Shown in pieces: positions 37,160 to 46,595 of a DNA stretch of 64,000 nt. This stretch comes from Glossina fuscipes (taxonomy: Eukaryota; Arthropoda; Insecta; Diptera; Glossinidae). Position 1 is the stretch's first letter; the number at the start of each line of letters is the position of its first letter. The stretch spans positions 2,572,284 to 2,636,283 of the forward strand of contig NW_023998417.1 in assembly GCF_014805625.2 (NCBI RefSeq), given 5' to 3'. The notes beneath the pieces were generated by a model, which was given only the letters and a program-made list of their open reading frames with translations, was not told the DNA's origin and ran no database searches. A program made the position numbers and the translations under genes.

Positions 37160-38758
37160 CTGCAAGCGTTTTAACAAAATGAGTACAAATTCATTCTAGG
37201 GGCTTGGGTATCAAAAAAAAGGGTTTGAGAGCATTGAAGATATGTTCAGGAATGCAGGAACCGGCGACCATGATTTCAGTATATTTTGCTTGCATGATTT
37301 CAGGATATGATTTTAATATATATATGGTGCTGTAAGGAAGAATCCACATTTTTTCATAAAGCAATCTCTTTAAAAGCCAAAATTGTATTAGAGATGGTAA
37401 GTGATTCTTAAATTTTTAAAAAGTTGCCAAAAATTTATTTGTAATGTTAGGGTGAGTGCATTGGAATCAGAGTTCAATAATATTTTTTCTATGCATATCT
37501 TTGGAACATCTCTTGGCTTGCTAGAATGTATGGAGCAATTGTTCTAAGCTCTTTCTAATTTTTTACTCACCATAGCGCTAAACCCAAATTTTTTTATACC
37601 AGTGGCTGTGGGACTTTCTATATATTTTCGATCACAAAGTAAATTGTGACATCTGATTACTAAGTGTACTGAAAGATTTTCTTCTGCTTCTTCTTCCTAT
37701 CTGGAATGACAAATTTAATGTGACTTTTACTTATTATCATCACTCCACTTAAATCAGTTGAATAGGAGCAGTGAACGGAGCAGGGCAAAACCGAAATGGT
37801 GATAAGTCCAAGGCCAAAAAGTATATATCACTTGAAACCCCTATAAAAGTGGAACGGGTTCAAAACGTACTACTTAAATCGGAAGATATACACGCATTAG
37901 TTGGTACGATGTTAAGGCGCAGGAATTATTTGTATAGAACTGCAAAAGAGCTTTAAATATTTGCATAGAAACAAAGAAAAAATGTTCGTCGTTTTCCTTA
38001 AAACGCATATTCCACGACATAACATTTCAACTTGTTTCTGTCCAAGTCAAAGATAAGCAATGCTATGTGTTTAATAAACGAAATTCGCTTAAAGGCAATT
38101 TCGACCGACATCCTTTCCTATTATTATTATTATTTTTGTTTTTTGTTTGTTATCATCTATGTTCGTTGGTAAGTAAGTTCCATTTACGAATACGAATAAC
38201 TAACTTTCCAACGTTGAAGTTTATCTATACGATTTTCTTCTAGCCAACTACGCGGCAATTTATTTAAAGTGTTTTGTGGTTTAAAGCTACCACAGTTTTG
38301 TGGGCCACCACAAAACTGATGTTCTTTTTAAAAGCAAATAGTGAAGATGAAAAGAAAGTTAATTTTGCCAGAATACAAATGACGTATATACTATTAATTA
38401 AGACGTTCTTTTTGTTTTGAAGACACAGTATATACGCAAATAGACGAAATTCGATTTAATAAAACAGTTCCAAAGACGAAACTTTACAAATTAATTTTAT
38501 TTGCTCATTCATCTGTGTGTTTGTCCGCAGTTTGCCTCTGATCCGTTCTTGAAATGCTTAAAAAAAACGTTAAAAAGTTGTAACAAACAAAGAGCGGAAG
38601 TTGGGCATAAAATATAATTTTAATTAACCGTATCAGGTAAAGTTTTAAAACCGGTTTGATCATCTCACAAACTTGATGAAATAATTAAAAAATTGTAACT
38701 GACAAATTTCATATACAAATGTTTTTTTCAGAAAGTCATCTAGAAACAAGCGAAAACA
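37160..38758. other. Non-coding stretch, no gene seen
   Basis: A 61-codon frame at 37771-37956 is Lys/Arg-rich with mixed composition (KVERVQNVLLKSEDIHALVG), but I do not recognise it. It includes a perfect hairpin listed separately and an (ATT)n run near 38119-38133. Confidence 0.55.
38293..38318. repeat. Perfect short inverted repeat (11-bp stem, 4-nt loop)
   Basis: CAGTTTTGTGG and its exact complement CCACAAAACTG are separated by GCCA. No gene end lies next to it, so there is no reason to call it a terminator. It is recorded as a structural feature only. Confidence 0.85.
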
Positions 38759-38761
38759 TTA

Positions 38762-39068
38762 AATACCCTACACCATTTCATGTAATGACTTTTCATAACA
38801 AATTGTTATATGGGAAGTGGTTGAGAAGTGGATGGCCCGATTCGAAACATTTTCAATAGCATTCGTCCTTGGGCGAAAACATGCCGGTATGCCAAATTTG
38901 ATCAAAATTTTTCAAGGTCAATTACGACCTGTAACAAGAATACAAGACGGATGGACGGACAAAAAAGCAGAAATTAATTCAAAATGTCATTCTGAATTGA
39001 TTGAGGTAATAAAATGTGGGTCTATTTCACGTCTTTCTGGATGTTGCACACAAACTTAATATACCTTA
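38762..39068 (+). repeat. Dispersed repeat family B copy
   Basis: It starts ATACCCTACACCATTTCATG and contains a GGATGGACGGAC core (about 38949-38960). It ends with a CACACAAACTTAATATACC block (about 39047-39065) that is also found near the end of the copy at 44402-44638. The right terminal repeat seen in that copy is lost here. Confidence 0.65.
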
Positions 39069-39069
39069 G

Positions 39070-39485
39070 CAATACAACGCATAAAATTTTCATACACATA
39101 AGTAAACCTTTTACAAAAGCTAACATAAAACATTAAAACTTTTTTACTCTTTGTTGTGTTTATTACTTATTGCTTATATTTTATTTAAAGGATTGCACAA
39201 TATCACGTAATGTCCTTTAAAAATGTGGCCATTTTTCTAAAACTGAAAAAATTTATTCACATACAAAATACAAGCATCAAGGTATATAAAAATTCTTCAC
39301 TTTGATTTATTCAAACCGTCATAAAATTACATTTCTATATATAGTATGGAAAAATGAATCAAATATTTGCTGAAAATAAGGTAGTGAGCATTGAAAAAAC
39401 TGAAGTTGCAAAAATTAAAGAAAATGAACTAAAGTTTTTTTGTTTAAAAGGTAAAAAGATTGGAAAGTTGTCTATGAAATAGGTA
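39070..39485. other. AT-rich spacer before the LINE relic
   Basis: A-rich DNA with short frames. It might include decayed reverse transcriptase sequence of the following LINE, but nothing legible. Confidence 0.5.
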
Positions 39486-39489
39486 AAGA

Positions 39490-40745
39490 AATCGACCATT
39501 TTCGTTATATCGAAGAAAGTGCTCGACGGAATTTAATATTCAAGCTGTGGAAAAACCATACGCACATTAACACTATTACTTATCCTACCAAAATGCTTAT
39601 TCTAAACAACATTGACTATGGTTTGATAATTTATGGGAATATTTGCTCATCTAAAGTCAACAACAGGCCTATCATCAAGCGGTTAGAGCAAGTTGCCTTA
39701 CTTTTCAGACGATGCCTATCAAAAAAATCGTAACTGAAACTTGTCTTTCAGCTTTAAAAAATTGTCTTTATGACTTAAAAGCTAAAATTGTCCCTAAGTT
39801 TCTTCAATCAAACAAATCTGTACTCGGTGAAGATGTGAAAAAGATTACTATTGCCAAGAAAATTAGAAAGCTACCTTCTGCAGTTGACTATTGCGTGTAT
39901 GTCGTAAAAGGAGTTGAACATTCCCATTTTGGTCTCAATATCCCATGAGTTTTGAAAGACTACCATTTTGGCATTTCGTTGCCTTTGTACAAGAAAGAAA
40001 ATACTCCAAATTACGTCTTCAGGAATCTCATTGCTGAAAAAACCCAAATATTGGCGAGTAACGGTTGGAATCTTTTATATACAGATGGATCTAAATCTTT
40101 CGGTCTCGGTTAGATCTTTCTTCTTACTCACATATTTCAGGAAAATACTTGGACTCTCACAATCCAAGCCAGAATTAAACTTAAAACCGTTATTGTTACT
40201 AAGAGTTTGCCTGTATTAAAAGCTATTTGGAATCCTTCGACCTCAACATGGAGCACCATCAACAAATTAACGAATATCATTACAACATGGGGCGATAAAA
40301 TTAAAATGTTTTGGGTACCAAGTCATATCGATTTATTGGGAAATGAGCAAGCTGGTCGAGCAGCGAAGTATGCTGCTTCTGCTGTCTGTAATTAAGGATG
40401 ATCTCATTTAAAAACTGGATCTTCAAAGATACATTGGAAAAAAAGTTACTACTACTCTTCTTACTGCTCTTCTATTAACCCTCAATTAATTCCACCATTA
40501 TATCCAATAAATATTGAGAAAATCAAGATCAAAACATTTTCGAGAATGGATCTTATGGAAGTCTTCCTCCCCAATCTGCAATTTTCGATAAATTCTGACT
40601 AAAAAGCTCATGCTCTGTGATTGCGTTAAGTTTACCTTTGCTAGAAGTAATGCATTTGCGGCAACTAATCCTATGGACATACTGAACAACATATTTACTT
40701 TATTAAAACTATTAAGCTTAATATTTAATGTTCTTTTATTAAACA
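39490..40745 (+). pseudogene. Non-LTR retrotransposon (I-clade-like LINE) ORF2 3' relic
   Basis: The C-terminal part of a LINE polyprotein, several frames. About 39515-39720: end of the reverse transcriptase and thumb region, with ILNNIDYGLIIYGNICSSK resembling the S-K-I-D-Y-G-x-x-I-Y-G motif of I and related LINEs, then LEQVALLFRRCL. About 39980-40115: start of an RNase H domain with LLYTDGSKS (catalytic Asp in T-D-G-S). About 40195-40390: TKSLPVLKAI, where the family has T-D-S, so a catalytic Asp is replaced by Lys, and then MFWVPSHIDLLGNEQAGRAA, where the family's Ala-Asp is now Ala-Gly. About 40620-40745 fits the usual helical tail. 5' truncation is typical of LINEs. Inactive. Confidence 0.75.
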
Positions 40746-40749
40746 ATGC

Positions 40750-42785
40750 CGATAGCCGGTGTTGCTTGCGCTCAATATTTTTTTGCTTTTTATTTTAAAA
40801 TTTATTTCATTAGTCTAATAATTATAATTATAATAATAATATATTTAAGCTGCAATTAACAGTGAAGCGTGTCTGAGGCTGGCCAAGCTTGAAAAACATA
40901 GTTTCAAGATGAACGCCTTTAATATGTAAATTTACAGGAAATGTTTGTTTCATTTCCAATTTTGCGAATGCCCGTACCATGTAATTGACTTAATGAGTTT
41001 TAATCATCAATTGCTTTTTACACTTCCCGTGTTGTCTCTCTCGTGTGCAATCAAAGTACTTTAGTACTTCAACTTTTTTAGATCACCTAAGTTTTCATAT
41101 CCATCTCTAGTCCTTTTTTTTGTGTTATTCTTGAATATTTAGTGATAATTTATGAGAGTTGACAAGGGAATGGGGAAAAATCTTAAGATGATACATCGGA
41201 TTTCGAAGAAATGATTTCATATTTAGGTTACTTGAATAAGTCGCGGAACGAAATGTAATCATACTTTGAGTACATTGTTGTTATCTTAACATATGGTGAA
41301 CGGTGCGTGTAGAATGGTATGGTGTTTATTAAATTAAATCAATTTATTGCAGTTCCACGTTTTACGTTCGTTACCTGTTGCATGTCTGAAATCTGACTCT
41401 TGCATGATGCGCGTGTAATGTTTTATGCACCTTTTTATATTCTCTCTCCAGATTTGTCTGATTGCACGCGCAACTGCATCACGTGACTCGGTTTAGTTTA
41501 ATGGCAAAACTAGGTTTGCCTGTGTGTGCATATGCGTGTGCGTTTATGCGCGTGTGGCGTGCGTGCCTGTATGCTTATGTATGTATTTTTCTATTTATCT
41601 GCATGTGCGTGCATTTATTCGCGTCTTCATATATAATCTAGTTTCCACTTTATTGTGTGTGTGTGTGTGTGTGCGCTGCTTTTAGTATAAAAATATTCAC
41701 TATTTTTATGAGGACGCGGTTATAATGTTCGTTTGTGTTTTTTTTTTTTTTTTTTTTGTTTTTTCTTTCCCAGTTTAATGCTATCATCATAGTCACGCCT
41801 TAACGAGAACTTTGTCTGACACATATAAATTGGCAAACTATTTTTAGCATAGATGGATGCACGCACACGCGGGTAATTCATATTATGAGTATTGTTATTG
41901 CGATTACTTTTTTCTTTCCTTTTGATTTAATGGATTGCGTTATAAAATCATAATATTATAATATTTTTCTTTTTTTTTTTACATTTTTATATAAATAATT
42001 CATAAATATATATATTCCATTACTAATGAGAGAAAAAGCCCCCTTTTGCATTGTAAATGAAATGTTTTTTTATTTTTATTATTATTTTTTTTTTCGATGT
42101 AGAATTTAATCGATTTTAAAATGTCAAAAAAAAAAATAAAAATTTTTTTTTTGTGCGTTTGTTTGTGTGTGTGCGCGCGCTAATGGAAAGTTCAAAATAT
42201 TTACTTACAAAAATTGCATTAGTTATGATCACACAAAATTTCATGAAATTATTTATTATTATTACCGTTAATGTGAGAGTTCTGTAATTCCATTAAAAAT
42301 TTTTATTTTTTAATTCGCTAATTAGAAGCAAATATTTAGTTTTGTTATTATGATTAATAAAATATATTTTAATTTTGCCTGATGTATGAAAAGAAATACA
42401 ACATCTGTTTAAAATTTAATATTTATTTGATATGTTGAGAGGGAAAAAAATTTCATTGACTAGAAATACGTAATAGAAGCAATCTCAAAGGGGGGTTTAT
42501 GTTCGTCACAATCGTGCCGTTGAAATAGTCATGATTACAAAAATTGAAGGTACATACCATGCAGCGAAGGGATTTCGTGTCACGAGAGGAGAGGGTTAAA
42601 TGTTAAGTAAACTCAATTTAAAAAAAACTTGCGAAAGTTTTACAATGTTAAATTTGAAATAACACACACTGGGATGACGGCATGCATTCGAATAAGAATT
42701 CTTGGTAAAAACCTCCGTTTAATTCAAAATTTCTACATATTTTCCAGTTTTTACGCGTTTCTGCCAATTGCGATGGAGGTTATAC
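40750..42785. other. AT-rich non-coding stretch, possible regulatory block
   Basis: It contains (TG)n runs near 41515-41575 and 41654-41675, a T tract near 41739-41757, and A/T tracts near 42085-42150. 41960-42430 is AT-rich with many TAATTA, TTAAT and TGATTAAT words, could be an enhancer, and shows no repeat family. No gene is supported. Confidence 0.55.
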
Positions 42786-42789
42786 TACG

Positions 42790-43470
42790 CAAGCGCGAAC
42801 TTATGTAACACCCAGAAGGCCTTAAGATAGACCCACTTTTTATTACACTGATCAATTCAGAATCATTTTTTATATAAATCTACATCTGCCTGTCCCTCCG
42901 TCCGGCTGTTGTCTGCCCATGTAATATTGTGTTCAACCCACAGATCGCAATTTTTGATAAAATTTGGTACACTGGCGTGTGTTGACCATGTTGAAAATTT
43001 ATCGGATCGGTCCAGCCACAATTTGAAGGTCATATGGAAAAAAATTTACAATTTACAAAAAAGCTTACTCCAAAACTCGCCATGTAAGAGCATTGCGTCA
43101 GTTTTATTAGTATGAAAAATTTCAGTTTTGCTGCGGCGAACCTTCCCTTATATAACTGCTTTTGCGAAAACTAATTGTTTGTCCAATTGTCAATATGTGA
43201 TCAGGTTCAAACTGGTGGATTTCTAATTTCGTATGACGAAAATTGAAAAATAATCGAATTTTTTGGGAAATTAATTATGTTTGGATCACGTCATATGGTG
43301 TTTTGGACATCCTCCTATATGCGGGCTTTCATGAAAAGTATACGCGAAAGTGCATAAAAGTAATGATGAGTTTTTGATGCGTTATTATCAAAACAAAAGA
43401 ATAATTTTACTACGAGTGTAGGATATTTACTCGCCCGCCTTGCCCGACTGTAATGTTCTTACTTGTTTTT
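42790..43470 (+). repeat. Dispersed repeat family A copy (long subtype)
   Basis: It aligns with 24785-25535. Landmarks are ATGTAACACCCAGAAGG, the core CTGTCCCTCCGTCC (about 42890-42903), GTCTGCCCATGTAATATTGT, CAGATCGCAATTTTTGATAA, TGGTACACTGGCGTGTGTTG, ATCGGATCGGTCC (about 43001-43013), a ATATAACTG-like segment, AAAAGTATACGCG, and an end CCCGACTGTAATGTTCTTAC with a TTGTTT tail. A short plus frame (42909-43115) is incidental. Confidence 0.75.
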
Positions 43471-43474
43471 AGAT

Positions 43475-44400
43475 TGTTGCACTTTGTTACCAGCAGCTGA
43501 TCAAACAATTACACGCGCACTTTTCTAAATGGCTTCTACCTATAATACGTATGTGTCGGTATATTAGAGTGGAATGAAAATTGTCTCGCATTTATTCAAA
43601 CTACAAATTGTGAATTTTTCCAAGTCTCATCGCTGAACTTTACTGCGTTTAAAATTCTTTTCTTAAAATTTATTTAGGTTTAGGCTAACTTTTCGCAGAT
43701 GTGAATGTAAGCAAATCTGCTCCTACACCGTTAAATGATTACGTTGGTTAATAAAATTATTGTTCCATTGCCAATGTGGTATCAGGTCTTATAGCTTGAA
43801 GATAATGAAAAGCGATCCTAATTCAATGGTTGTGCGAAATTTATTCGCTTGAGTATAGTAGAAGTGCCATCGGAAGCATATTACGATTCTTCAATTCGCG
43901 TAGCATCTCTGCTTTAAGTTAAATATAATAGATTTGCTCTCTCTCCCCAGCAACTTTGAATTGCTTTAATTGTTCGTTTAATATGGAAAAAATTGCTAAC
44001 CGTTGACAGCATAACTTCACCGCTAACCTTATTATCGCAATCAAATACAACAGGTAGACGCAGTATGCATTTTTTTATTTGTTCCTAAAATAAAGAAAGG
44101 TAATGAAGAAGAAACCGTCGCAATACGGTGCATAAACATTTCACATTATATATATATGATATATACAATGCGAACGTCATAGTCCATGCGTTTCACTAAA
44201 TGCACACACACAAATTTTCAAGGACGCAGTAAGAAACGACTGAAGACATATGTATATGGAACACATGCGAATAAGCGTAAGCTATTTTTATAACAACAGC
44301 ATAGCAGCGACAATGGCAGTAATAAACATAAAACTTGCAACAGAAGCAAGTGATACAAATAAAAAACAAGAACAATATAGTCGGAAAAGGCCAAATTTTT
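43475..44400. other. Non-coding stretch, no gene seen
   Basis: Even-composition sequence without a long frame. An (AT)n patch lies near 44148-44165. I recognise nothing. Confidence 0.55.
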
Positions 44401-44401
44401 A

Positions 44402-44638
44402 AATACCCTACACCGTTGATTTTTAATTACACTATAATAATAACATTCATTCGACCTAGAGATTGAACACAAATTTACATGGGGTGACATTCGGTAGACA
44501 GACAAAATAGACAGACTTAAATTTATTTCCTGAATCGATTGGTATATTTAAAAGTTAATTTTATCTTAACCCTTCTTGGGCGTTACATACGGCCACATAA
44601 ACTTAATATACCCTGTACCACAAGTTGTGTAGGGTATA
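44402..44638 (+). repeat. Dispersed repeat family B copy with terminal inverted repeats
   Basis: The left end ATACCCTACAC (44403-44413) and right end GTGTAGGGTAT (44627-44637) are exact inverted repeats of 11 bp around about 213 bp. The inside has GGTAGACAGACAAAATAGAC and a CATAAACTTAATATACC block (44596-44612) shared with the copy at 38762-39068. There is no coding capacity, so it looks like a small non-autonomous element. Confidence 0.7.
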
Positions 44639-44639
44639 A

Positions 44640-46420
44640 AAACCAAGAAATATGGTTTAAAACGAATTTTTTCATATCGATTCTCTTTTAGTTAATTTTT
44701 GTGGTTTTTCGTAATGAAAGCTTATCACCATACATAACATATATGGCTGCATGTTGTTCAAGTACAAATATGACATTAATATAACAAACCATTTTCGTAG
44801 TCTAACATATCGATATCATACATATGGCGACAAAAAGGTTCGCTTAAGCTTCTATACAAGTAAAGACCACCACACCCTATGGGTAGCTTAACATAAGATA
44901 GACACAATTATAATAAATAACTCTATGAACGGGTAGATATGTAATTATATCAGTAGTCTTCCGTGTATTGTGTTTTAATTCTTTAAAGTTAAGTTAGTTA
45001 AGTCTCACTGTTGCAATGGGGATTTTGATAATAGTAGACAGAGTCGGACAAGATGGCAGACAGACTTTAGAACATAATCTAAACGAAAATATGTATTGCC
45101 TTGGAAGTCGCTGATATCTATATAACAATGTTACAAACGGTACGTCCAACATTTTTGTGCTATTTAGATGTACTACTGTGGGGAATGGAACGAGTTTTGG
45201 CCGTAAGATAAAAACTGATGGCTAAAATAAAACGCATATGTTAAGACTTTATGCTTTGAACACACTTATATATATATGTATGTGTATATTTGAGTATATG
45301 TATGTGTGTTGTATACGATCATGAGTAAATTATTATAAAGAACAACAAAAGAAGATTTGTTACAAAAATTCTATATATATACAATAAAACCGTATGTATA
45401 TATGTATGTATGTATGTATGTATACATTTATGTATTGTGGTGTACATGTATGATATAGAAAGTTAAAAAGTTATTTTTAAAACAAAAAAAAAAAAATATT
45501 CAAAACCACTTTTCTGCCATCGTGATAAGAATGCTGGGGAAGTAGTTTGAATTAATATGAAATAAGAAATAAAATTCTTACTGAAAGTAATTATATATAA
45601 CACGAATATAATGATGTTGACAGAGATGACGATAATTTTTGCGAAAGCAAAGTAAATAGGGCAGTAGCATGTTTGAATGCAATAAATTTCTTTGAAAATA
45701 TTTCGAAATGCCTCGTTATCGTTAACAAAAGGGCTCTAAAAAAAAAAAAAAAAAAAAAAAAATTATAGACACTTTAACGTCATAAATTAATGAAAATTAA
45801 TTTGAAATTTAAGAATTTTCAAACTTAATAAACTTTTCAATATATTTATTCATTTGCGATCATAAACTGTTAAAAACATTTAAATGAAAAAACTTTCTAA
45901 GCTATCCAAACATGAGATTAGTATATAACCTTTAAGTCATAATAAAACCTTTTATTTATGATATGCTCAGTTGTAGTGTTAGAAAAAACAACCAAAAAAA
46001 AAAAAAGCATTAAATTGGAAGTAAAATGTACAAGTTTATGTTAAGTTAATTTTTGTGACTCTGCTCAATGAAAAACAAACGCAGCAAATGTGATTTCTCT
46101 GCACAATGATATTAAAATCGAATATACACAATCTAAGAAAATTTTGTAATATAATCAGGAAAAAGGCGGAAAGAAAGGCGAACATAAAATTCTTCTCATT
46201 CTTTGCGTAAACATTTTGACAAGAAAATGCTCAAGCAATGCTCCTTTCACCGTTGAGGAAGTGTTAGCCTTTGTAACTTTTGTCGTATTAAATCGACTTG
46301 AAAGCACTCTTACATTTAAAGGCTACTTCAGGAATATCGTTCAGATTGTCATTAAAGACGAGCGACCAACTTTTAACTTAAAGTTCTGAAAACTTTTAAT
46401 AAATATTCGAGATAAACATC
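44640..46420. other. AT-rich non-coding stretch
   Basis: Microsatellites (TATG/TG near 45265-45312, GTAT near 45391-45424), A tracts near 45484-45497, 45737-45761 and 45993-46004. No gene is supported. Confidence 0.6.
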
Positions 46421-46432
46421 TTATTGATTATA
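46421..46432. repeat. Target-site duplication, left copy (SINE)
   Basis: TTATTGATTATA, identical to 46584-46595, directly next to the tail of the SINE. Confidence 0.85.
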
Positions 46433-46583
46433 GTTTTATTATTATTATTATTATAAATTTAGCCAGAGAATAAATACTAAGACTAAAGTCTTAAAGCACT
46501 AGCATCTAAGACTTCTTGAGATTCGAATTCACGACTACTTAGTTGCTAATCGAGACTCTTGCTTACTCGGCCATTCAGGCGGA
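46433..46583 (-). mobile_element. tRNA-derived SINE
   Basis: A 151-bp short interspersed element on the minus strand. Its head carries internal RNA polymerase III promoter boxes: a box A-like TGGCCGAGTAAGC (complement of 46561-46573) and a box B-like GAATTCGAATC (complement of 46520-46530). They are spaced as in tRNA genes, and the GGCCGAGT wording is that of Leu/Ser-type tRNA D arms. The tRNA-like part is followed by a short body and a (TAA)n tail (46433-46456). It is flanked by a perfect 12-bp direct repeat, so both ends are defined. The tail and duplication indicate insertion by a LINE enzyme, and distinguish it from a working tRNA gene. Confidence 0.85.
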
Positions 46584-46595
46584 TTATTGATTATA
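46584..46595. repeat. Target-site duplication, right copy (SINE)
   Basis: TTATTGATTATA, identical to 46421-46432, directly next to the tRNA-like head. Confidence 0.85.

Noticed and set aside
46515..46583. A functional tRNA gene
   Set aside because: The box motifs are good, but the clover-leaf arms pair poorly by eye, and the unit has a body, a (TAA)n tail and a target-site duplication, so a SINE explains it better.
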